64,000 bases of DNA from Crambe crambe (Eukaryota; Porifera; Demospongiae; Poecilosclerida; Crambeidae): the NCBI GenBank assembly GCA_963924555.1, contig OZ004591.1, positions 4,650,001 through 4,714,000 of the forward strand, written 5' to 3'. The first letter of the stretch is position 1, and each line of letters opens with the position of its first letter. The notes under the pieces were generated by a model that saw only the letters and a list, made by a program, of their open reading frames with translations, searched no databases and was not told the origin of the DNA. A program made the translations under genes and the position numbers. Shown piece after piece: positions 21,801 through 33,904 of the stretch.

Positions 21801-24466
21801 GAGGCTGTCATGTCTAATTGAGTTTAAGTCTTACTGGTATCAATCCCCAAAAGTGCGATTATGTAGAAAGTAAAGATTTAACACGCAAAATATTAACATA
21901 CCCTTTCTGTGCCAAAAGCTATGCACAGTTATTTATCACACAGAGTGAGTTATAGGGCTTTAGCTAGGTACCCACTCTTACATTAATAGAGGATGTGTAG
22001 CAGATGGTCCTGGAGGAGTTGCAATAGCACCTGGTCCCTTTCCTGGAGGAGTTGCAATAGCACCTGGTCCCTTTCCTGGAGGAGTTGCAATAGCACCTGG
22101 TCCCTTCAAAGTTAGTGACACCTCTCTCAACCTCTCTCAGGCACATGAAATGCACCCAGAAGTTTTGAATGATATCATGCCCACTTCTTCTTTGGCCACC
22201 TAATGTAACAGTATTACCATCAAAGCCTGAGTCACTATACTGCATAATGGATGGTGGATAAAGAGTGGCCCAAGCACCCAGTATTTTGTGACCTGATAAG
22301 TGTGATATATTTTCTTCTTGGCAAGAAGTTTACCTAAACAATGAGAAGGAAACTTGTTGGTATCATAATAATACATATATGGTTTCCCCTCAGACTTCCC
22401 CTTCTGGAAAATAATAATCATGATGGAACTGGTTTTCAATCACATGATGAATAAAATAAACAAATGGATGTCTTGTAGCTTTAAAATGTTATCCACCAAA
22501 ACACTGCACCACCATGTGTTGTAAACACCATTAAGTTATTACAATGCGTACTTCATATGGTTGCCATGTCACCACAATATAGACTATTAAGGTTATATAT
22601 GATCTTGTTGATATTGTATTCAGCTCATTCCAGTTATTCTTTCAACCACCAAAAGAAGTCCATTGTTGTGGCTTAGTGTTCGCTTTGTAACTTGATCCAC
22701 TCTTGGATATATAACTATTCCTTGCCTTGTGCCGTGTGGACATGAATCAGCACATACCCATCAGAGCATACACAGTGACATTTGATCTGACCACCTGTCT
22801 AATGTGATTAGAGTAATTTTTAAAATGTGTGGATGGGGAATTTTTTTTTCCCAATGCGACACCTTATCTTCCTGTACCAGCCCTTTATGTACGTAACCTG
22901 CCCAGGATTTTTGAATGAATTATCATGTCCAATTTAAGACCATGTCCATTTCATTAAACCTGCATGAGTAATTAGTGGCTTTAAGAGTGGCCAAAGTGGA
23001 CACAGTCCACCAGTGTGGGCAGAAAATCAATGCTATCTTATATTCTTGAGGTCATGTACAGCGGATTGCAGTGATCCTGCAACATGAAATTCAAAACACC
23101 AAAACATAACCTCCAAAGCCATGGTTAGTCCTTTGAAAGGAGGTTTGTAAAAAATTTTTGGTGTTCTGAATTTCAATTTTGCAATCCACTGTACTGTAGC
23201 TTAAGTAGCTATAATATCCTTGTGAGATAAACAGAAAGCTAGCACCACCATTGTCCTGTCTCCAACACTTACCAGAAGCCATGAACTACCTCCAGTGGTG
23301 CTAGTCTACCTCTGCACTAGTCGGCTGAAAGAAGACTCACAAAAAAAAACAACTGTCCTCACATAATATATGTAAACAATTATGAGAATACCCTCAGAAA
23401 TAGAAAAATGTAATTGTCTAGGTGTTCACTTGATGACGTGACATGCCAAGTGCCCACATTCCACTGACTTCATTCTTATATAAGGCCAAGGAAACAAAAT
23501 TAATTAAATCATTAGTTTCTTGTCACCACCTGCTTATTCATTGTTATTGCCATGTACATGTGCATGCATCATCTTATTATCACGTGTTAAAGTTAGCTAG
23601 CTAACTTCATGCCTCTAGTGAACCTTACTATTTCTATTGCCTGTTTATGAGGTGTGATACCTTAAACATTAAATAGATGGTCAGATCAGATGTCACTCTG
23701 TATGCTCTGATAATGTGTTGGCTGATTACGTATGTCCGCACTAATAATATCCAACAAGTTATAAAGCATAAGCTGCTAAGCTCCATCAAGACCAACCTAC
23801 CCCCCATCAGCACTCTTCCAGCCACTACAAAGCAGGCTACAGGTGGTTTTGATCACAAAAGATTACTATCTTGAGGTTCATTAGTGTATAAAATTCTCAC
23901 AACACAAAATAACACTGACACCACATTTCTCCCAGTGAACCTTTGTCAACAATTATATCTCAGAAGCCATGTAGCTACCTCCAGTGGTGCTAGTCTACCT
24001 CTGCACCAGTTGGAGATAATGTTATTATGGTCTGGTGTTTATAGACTCATTGCATTATGAATCATCATGTAAACATACGTCATTTATGTATGTACATCTT
24101 ACATATTGAATTTTATGATTGTACAATGCAGGTGGTCATGAAGAGAAGGTTTCTTCACCTTATCTTTTGGCAGAGCTGGAGGTTGGACAAAGATCACGCA
24201 GACAGAAGAAAAGGCTAGAAAACTTGTACTCTCATTCTGTCCTGATGGAGCCTCCCAGCGGCAGTGGTGGTGACCTGCATCTCCCCATTCAAGAGAATGG
24301 TCCGACTAATGGGAGTTGTGAGGATGAAGCCACACCCATGGGGGCTGATTTGGCAGCCTCTTTCCCTTCCATCATCAGCCACAGAAACTTCATGAATAAG
24401 ACTCTCGTGACAAGACCATACCTCACCTTGGTCCTCACACTTAGAAAATACAATGACCAGTTATAA
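18868..24466 (+). CDS. DED plus C-terminal TRAF/MATH-like protein, gene 2
   Basis: Four exons, 18868-19153, 19309-19671, 21239-21442 and 24132-24466, join in phase to 395 residues. Residues about 5-95 are DED-like: YKKGFRKLLVKIANGFSGED, then SPLKLLEQLQRRGEFSYDKP and LPDLTEKKNLVQRFI. A proline/serine-rich linker (exon 2, with ALPPVPISS) follows. Exons 3-4 give a MATH-like end: ERLKSTFFLEILFGDGSREP, YLLAELEVGQ, an insert, then FPSIISHRNF and TRPYLTLVLTLRKY. It starts 197 bp after the stop of gene 1 on the same strand and has the same architecture, so it is probably an old tandem duplicate whose MATH-like part was split by introns. Intron 3 (about 2.7 kb) is filled with repeats. Domain names rest on pattern recognition. 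Confidence 0.72.
20161..20352. repeat. Foldback repeat
   Basis: The arms contain AAAGTCTATTTACATTCACC and, inverted, the matching GGTAAATGCAATAGACTTTAG, with CTTGCCCCTTGATCATTCAC pairing with GTGAATGATCAAGGGGCAAG. Related diverged words occur near 41790-41900 and 50580-50705, so it is a dispersed family. It lies in intron 2 of the second DED-MATH gene. Confidence 0.8.
20399..20573. repeat. Foldback MITE, GATTGCAGT family, copy 1
   Basis: The left arm is ACAGTGGATTGCAGTAATCT followed by TGCAACATGAAATTC and AAATTTACATAGCCTCCTTT. The right arm repeats these words inverted and ends TGCAATTCACTGTA. The same arms occur at 23056-23200, 42335-42492 and 42644-42818. Confidence 0.85.
22011..22107. repeat. 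33-bp direct repeat, three copies
   Basis: GGAGGAGTTGCAATAGCACC followed by TGGTCCCTTTCCT is repeated three times with no change in frame. It lies in intron 3 of the second DED-MATH gene. The translated frame on the minus strand is a repeat artefact. Confidence 0.85.
23056..23200. repeat. Foldback MITE, GATTGCAGT family, copy 2
   Basis: GTACAGCGGATTGCAGTGAT starts the left arm and AAATTCAAAACACCAAAA continues it. The right arm has the inverse and ends TTGCAATCCACTGTACTG. It is diverged from copy 1. Confidence 0.8.
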
Positions 24467-24952
24467 CTTTGCCAACCACAACGACAAATTCTTGAGTTTC
24501 AAAAATTAAATGTATTGCAACTTATTGTTCACTAGCTACAGATTTCTTTTTGCTGTATGAAAATACTATCATATTATTGCACAACTGTACTCTGCACTAT
24601 TATAATTATTTATTATATTATTATTTATATAAATAATTGTTGCATTGCAGCAGTTTTTGATTATTATAATAATCACTAAACGTTCACCTGCATTATATTA
24701 TACCATAATAACATTAACAAAACTTTTTTTAATTATAAAATATATACAAAAAATAATAATATAAGAAAGTATAATAATAATGTTGATGATAATAATTATG
24801 TTCACACAATAAGGTTGTAATGTTTACACAGTCTATTCACACAATAGGGTACAACTGTGTTTACTATTATAGGGTTGTACAGATAGTGCATAGAAAGTTT
24901 ATATAAGGACAGCATAGCTACATGCATGAGAGGTTGGAAGAATAGAATGCAA

Positions 24953-24997
<45 letters not shown>

Positions 24998-25268
24998 GTG
25001 TGTTGGAATGATAGTAGCTATGAAGTATGGATCACAAACATCATAGCAATAGATAAGTGAGCCATAAGAGACAAGTTTTTTTAAGTGGATATTGTTTCTT
25101 GTATGCAGCATGGACCATGAGTTCGATGCGCACGATAAGAGATGAAATCTTGGTTGTAGGTGAATTTACTGTAGATATCATAGGATAAGAGATGAAGTCA
25201 GGTTAGCTACAGTATGTGTAGGTAAACTTACTGTAGATGACACAAGGGATGAAGTCTTTTTTTTTTTT
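24467..25268. other. AT-rich convergent intergenic region with (AG)n tract
   Basis: This lies between the stop of the second DED-MATH gene (plus strand) and the stop of the TPR gene (minus strand), so both genes end into it. It is rich in AATAATAAT words with many potential AATAAA/ATTAAA signals. A pure (AG)n run of about 40 bp starts near 24955. I see no gene. Confidence 0.6.
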
Positions 25269-28200
25269 TTAGAGGTTATAGGTGAACATGCTATAGGTCC
25301 GTCTCTCGATGGAGGAGGCACTCTTTCTCTGCAAGATGCCGACTTGGAGACCCAGTGAGGTGAGCAGCTGATTGAAGTCAACTCCACTCTGCTCAGTGCT
25401 CAAATTCCAATCTTTTTCCAAACACCTACAGAAAGGAGCACGTCAAAATTCCAGCTTAGCACACACATCTTTAATAGCCACACCCTAACCACACCCACAC
25501 CATTGACTTATTCAGCATACCTTAATTCTGGTGTGAAAATTACATAGTGACACGACCACTGAAGACATACATAATATCACTTAATAAACGTTTGGCTCTG
25601 TCAAAAAAAATTTTTTTCAGGGGCAAATCCCTCGTCCCCCTGGCCCTGACAAAAGTCATCACTCTTTACTGGATTGCATGCTGTCAGCCACATGGATTGC
25701 ATATACTGAATACTTAAATGAGTTCAGAGTGTGTAAACAGTCGAAGCATTGACCACTGAGGCAAGAGTGAAAGTAGCATGTCTCACTTTGAATCAGAAAC
25801 TGATAAATACCAACTGAGAAATAATAACAATTTTTAAAAAAGTTTGCCCACTTTAAGTACATATAGCCCTAGACATAGGAGTACTAGTGGACAAGATAAG
25901 GCCCACAATATCCAAAGAGTTTGGATTAAAAGGAGTGTCACATTTCAGAGGTAAATAATCAATGAACAAGTTTCTTTGCAATGCCCCTCCCCCTCCCCCC
26001 CAATGTTACAATTCGCTCGCTTGAACCACACTAAGGGAGTCGAATGAGGGATACCTATTATATATTATCTCGCACATACGTTTGACCTTAGGTGCACGCT
26101 TGCCCCATAATGCTTGCCAGTATTTCAAAGAGCCCACTTTAAGGGAACTGATAGTCTCTGCACGTGCACTGTGATAAAGTGTCTGGGTACACTTTTATGA
26201 TTCAATTCAGCAGCTTTCAAAATAACACTAGGCCTACGCTTTAATCATTCAAAGAAATTATGAAGCAGAAACAATATTATTTGAACTTTGCTAAAATAAT
26301 AATAGTAACTTTAAGGTAAGTAAGAATAGGCAATAGGACCCTTACCCTTTGGTTAACGGTATGTAGGAGTTTTAGATCATGTAGTCAAATGTGATCGGTA
26401 ATACAATGGTACTACCCCTGCATCATGACTCTCAAAGTCTCAATGTTTTGTCCACCTAGACACTACATTGGTAGCACAATCCTCAAAATGGACAGACCTC
26501 AAAGGAAAGATAACTTGTGACCTGGTCAGTCACCACAAGCTTATCCTGTTGTCATTAACTGATTTCACTTCCTCTAATTAGTCCTTCCTCTAATTATTGT
26601 GAGCACTTCAATTGACTTAGCCAGTGTGTCACATGAAAGCAGAATTGTTTTCCTTCATTATGCCAATTTAGCTCTGCACATCCACTTCCTGGTGGAGCAT
26701 AGAATGTAAACAGATCCTCTAAGAAGGCTGGAATCGTAACTGTGAACCTACATAGCTTATTGCCATACACAGTGCCAAGTTTTTATCAACAGATAGTGCT
26801 CATTTGGTTATTATGTGTGCATTTCCCCCCCATTATGTTATCACACAGTGCTTTTTTGATAAAGGGAAGAGTTGTTATGATATGGCCTTTAAATAGGTAC
26901 ATTCCTAAGTGCAATGGGATGTATTATGCCAATATGATGTCAGACCAAAGCAAATCTTGATCAGATATTTGACCTTTTGACCCAGTAAATGGCCTATGAC
27001 AGACCGTTATAATCCTCACTGTCATAAGAGCAGCTTTTAGAGAAATTAGTCATGTGAAGGATACAGTCACTGGGCAGTACTTAGTCAATTGGCCAGTCTT
27101 GGTGGAAGCATGCCTTGAGATTCAAAGGTATGGTTTAAATCTCCAATCTTTATTGTGTGAGCACTTTCAGCTACATCCTTCAACCAAGACCCAGGCTCCA
27201 TCAATACCTTTGTAGACCAGGTACCACTCCTCTCTATTATGTTATGATCAAAGAGTTAGTTGTCTGATATGAAAGGGGGACAAACAGAACATCTCATGGA
27301 CTATGTGTGTAATACACATTCTTCATTTGACTGCCTTTTCCGTGGAATACGACCAGTTACCAGTGCAGCTATTCCTAATGGCTAAAAGTGGACACCTGTC
27401 GAATACACGTACGATTCCAGCATGCTCTCAACAGGTTACTCATTAATATAAGGTTACTCATATACATAGACTACTCATAATCTTTCATACTATTCTACTC
27501 ATACACATAGATTACTCATAATATTCTTTTTAATTATTCTATACTCGCATATACATAAGGTTACTCATAATAATTATTACCTTTTCACTCATAACCGTTC
27601 CTAATTAGTGACTTATTTGAAGAGCCAAGGAGCTGGTTGATGGTTATCAGAATGATAACCACTTCCTATAGAGTGTCCAAATGGAGCAAGTGAATAGATG
27701 CAACGTACACACACACACACACATCAGCGTCATGACTCTCATTTGCTTTGGTTTCTGTTGTTGTTTTTTTTGTTGTTGTTTTTTTGTGTAGTTGAGTATG
27801 TTACTGGGATCATATTACAGCCTGGAAGGAAGACAGGTGGCCTTGATAATTAGGAGGTAAGATTTGTGGTCTTACCACTTCTAATTATGGTGGAGTCTAC
27901 GTAGGTACATGCGGGGATGTGCATCAACCACACTCTTGGGAGGAATGGAATTTGCAGACAGACAGTGTTGAACATGTGGCACACTATAATACGATGTACT
28001 ATTGGTAGACTTGTGGAGATAGTCCAATCATTATAGCTAGAACATGAGAAAAGTTAGGGAACAATTTCATCCAAATAGGTTTGAGAATTAGTTAAAACGG
28101 CTTCAACCTTCAACCTGGGACTCTCATACATACATACATACATACATACATACATACATACATACATTGACTACTAACAATCATAACACATTGCAGTTCA

Positions 28201-31200
28201 CCAGTGCAGAGTGATACCACATCATCAAAGATATAAGATTCAATCCAGTCTGCACTGGGTAAACCGAAATTGTGAGTACTTTTGTTCAGCAGCAGATCCC
28301 CTTATGGCCATCTTTTTGAAAGGCTCTTATCACACTACTAGCAATCACAACACACATCACAGTCCTCCACCAGTTTAAATAAATTTAGTATCCTTTCCAG
28401 CAGATGCTAAATTTCCCCCATTTTTACTATTCCTGGGACTTTTCTTCCCACGTTGTTACGCTCAACACTTTATGATAGTCTGCACAGTATGTAATACCCA
28501 CAGACGAAGTGGACCTCACGAATCGAATCAAAGGGAAAAAAGCAGCAGCAGTACAGACGCTAGAATTGTTACAGCCCTCCACTGGATCTATTTTCTGCCC
28601 CCTCTCCCAAGTCCATTACTCACTTCATATCCAACCAGGCTGGATAGTCCAGATTCAACTTCTGATAAGCTCGTGATCTCCTCCATTGGACCTTGACCTT
28701 AGCGGCAGTGTCCAAGCACAGGGACCTGTTGCAGTCATGGATGGCTCTCTTTGGGTTCTTACTCCGAAGGTGGCACTCAGCACGATTGCTGCAAGCAGAG
28801 AAGCAAATAAGAATAAGCACATGTGCATAACTAAAAACAATTGCTGCTGACATAATAAGCAGGGTTTTACTCACATTATCTCTCCATAAGGATTCAGTCT
28901 ATTGTTATAATGGTTGGACTCTAAATTTCAGCCCCAAATCAGATATCACAGTAAAAGAGATACCAGGTTGTGATGACACATTAGGTAAAGGGTTATAATG
29001 ATATATCCATGTACAGGTATGACATCATCACTAAGTAATTACCGTATAGCGCTTTATTTTCGAGGTGCTTTATTTTTGAGGTTTTCGTCATAAAACGAAA
29101 ATTGTGCCCTTGAATAATTTGCCAAGTAGCCACGTCATACATGCATGTGCAATGCGTAAACTGTGACTCTCTGTCATTATTTTAACTCTGAAAATCCTTC
29201 AAAGCAACCTACAAATCTTCCACTACCAGATCCTAGTGGTACAATGTCACTGACAGTTCGTCCTCTTCTATTGAAGCAGCAAACTCGAAAGTCTCTACCG
29301 TTTTGAAGCAGGGATCTACCACCAGAGGGCCATACACCAGATTTTTGTCAAATAAAAAAAGGTTGAAATAGGAAAAAGAGCAGTAGAACCTCCACTATGC
29401 TGGCAAATTCTCGGAGCTACAAAGGATTCAATTCTATGTTAATTATTTTCATTTTTGTGGGCGGGGTTTAAAATTTTAATAATCTTGAAAATTATTCCGT
29501 GAAATATTTAGAAATAGCTATCCTCGAAATATTAGTGCCTCGAAAATAGAGCACCATACGACGGTAAGTGAATCATAGGTAAAGGGTTGTGATGACATCA
29601 TAGGTAAGACACTAAGTAAAGGGTCGTTATAATAAGAGGGTAAAGGATGCAGGACAAGGTAATTACCGTAATCGTATAAATTTTCGGAGGTTTAAAATTT
29701 CGTGATTTCCGGATTGTTCCTATAATAAAAAATTTCCGCAGATCTAATTTTCGTACGTACGTAGCAAGCACATGCGCGTATATTAATAGCTATATCATTG
29801 CCTGCTGCTGGGGCCGAGTGACATGCAAGAAAAGCTGGGCTGGCGACGGCCAAACTAAAATCTAGACTGCTATGGAAAGCAAGAGAGACAGGTAACGGCG
29901 GTAATGAAGCATGATACTCTCGACTATCTGTTTTCCAGCTGCTATCGATATCACACACGCATGCGCATCGTCGTCATATATGACGTCATAGTACTAAGAC
30001 TTCGTTTATTATTTTCGAGGATTCTGATTGACTACGAAAAAAACGAAAATAAAACCCCATCGAAAATTTATACGATTACGGTATGTGATTATAGGTAAAG
30101 GGTTGTAATGATATATCCATATGCACGCACTGCACTAGGTATGACATCATTAAAGGTTGTGATGACATCATAGGTATAATGTAATGACATCATTAGGTAA
30201 AGGGTTATTATTAAGTAATTGGTCATTTAGTCTCCTAGATCCTGATTTGCACTGTACTGTACCTACCTGTAATAAATGGCTTGCTTCTTTCTTGCAGAGA
30301 GAGGACATAGAGCAATAGCATCAGTGTACTTCATGATGGCCTTAGTATACTGGCCTGCTTTGAAAGCTGTATTCCCTTCATCCTTCATTAAATCTGCCTC
30401 CCTACAGAATATCACACTATATCTAATGCCCGACATTCACAGATAAAATAGTTATACAGCAGTCTCCCCTAGCTGTACTTTAATTCAAACAGGATGCTTA
30501 AGTATTATTCCCGAGAATATAATTCAATTAGTGCCATAGACCCAGCCCACTTTCTATATCCAAACAGGGTGGCCTGCCCTGGATTTAGTATACTGGGAGA
30601 AACACTGTACAGGCTTTTAAGCAGGGGCCTTCTTAAATAGTATATACAGACTCTAAATATAGAAACAGAGCTTCTGTTAAGAGATCTGTAGTGTCCCAAT
30701 GTTATGTTCTGACATTTCCTGTTTATCTGGACAATTGAAAGGACCCATTCTGGCCACGTTATGACCTCCGGTCACTTTGTCCACAGGTAATAGGACATTT
30801 GGTAATTTTGACCGGCTCCGTAGGAACCACGGAGCCTCCAATGCATTGTTGTCATAGAGCAGAGGTCATTTTCCCCCCAACATGATAGATGTCCAAGCAT
30901 GCTCACAACTAACTGACTCAGCTGCTCTGATAAAGAAAAAAAAAAGTCCAACACTTACACCACTAGCCTCTGCTTTTCCTCCTCACTCATCTTTGCCTCA
31001 CACTGAGCCTTCTTGCAGAAGAGAGCGGCCTCCAGAACGAACTCCTTGGTGTTCTCTGATGGCTTCATATCTGCTACAATGGAGATTTTTTTTAAATTCA
31101 CGAAAGAGTTTGGACTCATACTATATACATAGAAATAATAATTTTTCCATTCCAGATTGACTTACCTTCTATGACCTCACTGCGGTCGTACACTTTATGC

Positions 31201-32875
31201 TGAATCCGTCCATAGCGCAACAGCGCTTCCAGGATGGTGGACTGCACATGAATTCGCTTAGGAGTGAACAGCTCAATCAAGTGAGCCAGATCCATCAAAT
31301 CCAGGCCAAAGTTTTCCACTATCTGATCAACCATCTTATCCTCCGCCTCGTTCAGTACGTGACAGAGGATGCACAGGCACCAGTTGGAGCCAAACTTTTT
31401 GCTGAGGGAGAAAGCGTGGAGGAGGAACCAGGCTACGATGTTTGGGTATCTCGTTTCGTGAGTCCAATACTTGAATGTCTCGATACCAAGTGGATATTTG
31501 TGTTCTAAAAAGTATGAAAGGTTCTCCATCATTAATTGTTCGACTGCTCCTTTCATGCCTAGAGAATGACTAACACCGGCTAGGAAAGTGTTCAGGTAAG
31601 CACCAGGGTCGTACCAAATCAGAACCTGCTTGACTATGTAAGAGAAATGTTTTAATACTTCAGCTCTCATCATCATCTTGCCAATCATTTGGAAAATGGA
31701 GTAATCCTTCAGGGTTGATTCCATGATATTTTTGAAGAAAGCTACTGCGTGGTTAGTGGCACTAACACCAAAGAACTGCGACGTGAGAACCAGGTCGTTG
31801 TCCTCACGGAATGAGGTCAAGAAACAAGCGAGGGTCTCGTTCTGCCAATTGATCTCGCGGTTTCGAATCTTCTCATCCACAATTTCCATGCTTCGGTAAG
31901 TCATTGTGAAGAGTTCATATGCAATGCTGGGACGTTGCTGTATAAACCAGATACACGCTCTTGAAAATGATGCAGCTCCGTACATCATAACAATACTCAG
32001 TTTGTCAAACCATTGGAGTTTATCACGGAAAGCACCATCAGACACTCTCACGATGCTGTAGTCTGAATCGGTGAAGAACTTATCTGGCATGATTATGAAA
32101 GTTTCAGAGTACATATAGAAGAATGATGTGATGACCGCTATGCCAAGAGAGGGGACACACCTCATCTTTGCACTGCCGATGAAGAAATCAGAGTTGAATG
32201 ACTGATGGATCATTTCCAACATGATCTCTGGGAGCTCAGAGTGGTAGAATATAAGTGGGGTATTGTCTGTTTTGTCCCCCGATTTGGCATAGAGGAGAAT
32301 ATGCAAGTCGAGGAAACGCTTTGTCCTTAACAAGTCCTCCCACAATTCTTCCCCTGGTGCTCGATACACTCGATCTGTGAACTTCAAGAAGAATTGGCGG
32401 GTTTTTTGCACCTTGGTGGATCTTCTTCCATTAAGAATGTCCTAAATGTACATTTCAAGAATTATATTAGTACAGTGGAACCCGACACTCTCTGAAAGAG
32501 GATAAACATCTCAACAAGGGATAATCTAAGATACAGTAGATATAGTAAATTACTGAGACTGTCAATACAACATCAATTATCATAATGAAGATTGGATGTG
32601 GCCATGAATTTTAAGTGTTTGTTATGCTGACGACCATTTCCAACTGAGTGAGGATTTACACCCCTTACTTTGAATAGGTACTACGGACCAGAACCATGAC
32701 TCTGAGGCTCACAGGATGTTAATCCTGTTAAGAAATACTCGGCATTCCATTACAATGTCCTTACATCTTATCTTACCTTGAGGGATCTTGGTAGCATATC
32801 TTTGATCCTGGCATCTGGATTGTGCACCTTTTGAAAAGATGCTAGAAGGTCGCTTGTAGGGTTCCTAATGCTCAT
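25269..32875 (-). CDS. 648-aa protein with C-terminal carboxylate-clamp TPR domain
   Basis: Six exons on the minus strand, 32875-32777, 32441-31166, 31073-30959, 30401-30267, 28788-28624 and 25425-25269, join in phase to 648 residues. All junctions are GT/AG. Residues 1 to about 480 are mostly helical and look like an ARM/HEAT-type solenoid, but I do not recognise a family. Residues about 485-600 carry TPR-like helices: MKDEGNTAFKAGQYTKAI, YYSNRAECHLRSKNPKRAI, then KVQWRRSRAYQKL. K...N, N and K...R fall at the positions that grip the EEVD tails of Hsp70/Hsp90 in Hop-type TPR domains. A co-chaperone-like role is inferred. The protein ends at SMFTYNL. The 3.2-kb last intron holds only repeats that I can identify. 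The start ATG opens a short exon 341 bp from the DOCK start. Confidence 0.8.
28129..28167. repeat. (CATA)n microsatellite
   Basis: About ten tandem CATA units within the last intron of the TPR gene. Confidence 0.9.
29040..29575. mobile_element. Foldback MITE with TACCGTA ends, copy A
   Basis: The left end is TACCGTATAGCGCTTTATTT followed by TCGAGG. The right end carries the inverse (CCTCGAAAATAGAGCACCAT then ACGACGGTA). The ends resemble those at 29664-30083 and 51306-51746. No coding frame. It lies in an intron of the TPR gene. Confidence 0.75.
29664..30083. mobile_element. Foldback MITE with TACCGTA ends, copy B
   Basis: The left arm TACCGTAATCGTATAAATTT TCG matches the inverted right arm CGAAAATTTATACGATTACG GTA without mismatch over about 23 bp. 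The TACCGTA terminus is shared with copies A and C. The ORF-like stretch inside is incidental. It lies 90 bp from copy A in the same intron. Confidence 0.82.
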
Positions 32876-33215
32876 GGTGACCTTTTCAGCATTCTCTTCG
32901 CTTCGGTCTTTAAGAAAACGCAGGGGGAAGCGCTAGCTTACTAATATATCCAGTATAGGGTCGTTACATAGATAAAAACCACGTGCAAGTATCTAATCGA
33001 TCTGCATTATCTGATTAGGTCAGAGGTTAATACCGAAGTGGGAGTGGTTGTGAAGATTAGAAATTCTTCACGCTGAGTTTTGAAAGAATCACTCCAAGTA
33101 TTGCAGCAGCTGTATTTTTCTGCTCTACTTTTGAGACAGAGTTTTAAGCTAGAATCACCTAAAGTTCTTTTTAGGCTGCTCACCGCTTGAGGGTATTTCG
33201 AGCAGAGGTTTTGTT
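32876..33215. promoter_or_regulatory. Shared head-to-head promoter region (TPR gene / DOCK gene)
   Basis: The start codons of the minus-strand TPR gene (32875) and the plus-strand DOCK gene (33216) are 341 bp apart, with no other gene between them. This interval must hold both 5' untranslated regions and probably a bidirectional promoter. No clear TATA box is seen at a convincing distance from either start. Confidence 0.6.
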
Positions 33216-33814
33216 ATGGCTGACGGCGGCCAGCAGCAACGGTCCTTTGCTAAGAGCATCAAGCAGCACTCGGCTCTGCAGATAAGGCAAAGTGCTACAG
33301 CTACTGTCAAGGCTGCCTCAGAAAAGGTAAGCTTAGGATGGTGGTAGCTAGTTAAGTGCATTTGTTTAGCTAGCCAGCCAGCTAGTTAGGAGTGAATAAG
33401 AGATGTCTACAAGCGAAGTGAAGATATGGTCCCCCACCTAAGTTTCCATGTGACTATCCACAAGTGGTAATTCTGCTAAACCCCTAGAATTATCACACCT
33501 CCTCATATGGACTATGGTCACCTGCCATTTTAGAGTACCTCTCCCTGTTCCCTAACTTCCTTTGTTTCCTCTGGAAGTGTTAGTAAAAGATCTTACAACA
33601 CTGCTTGATAAACTGTGCGAAAGTCATCCACTCCTAAATTTGTGGCTTTCAGAAGTGATTATTTGTTGCACACCTGATTGACCTCTTTACTTGTGAAGAG
33701 GAACATGTGTTGCTTTGTGCAAATGCAGCGCCTAGTGCTTATTTAAATGGCCAGAAACTGTTTCATGTTGTCGTAGTCAAGCTACATATGTACGTGACTT
33801 GGTCTTTATTGAGC

Positions 33815-33904
<90 letters not shown>

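Noticed and set aside
21964-22245. Cys-rich repeated frame on the minus strand
   Set aside because: The repeated residues come from a 33-bp direct repeat in an intron of the second DED-MATH gene.
27130-27230. Extra exon of the TPR gene (minus strand, GIDGAWVLVEG-like)
   Set aside because: Exon 5 joins exon 6 directly in phase, and the candidate has no acceptor that keeps the frame open.
29692-29958. 88-codon frame on the minus strand
   Set aside because: It lies inside a foldback element with TACCGTA ends and has no family features.
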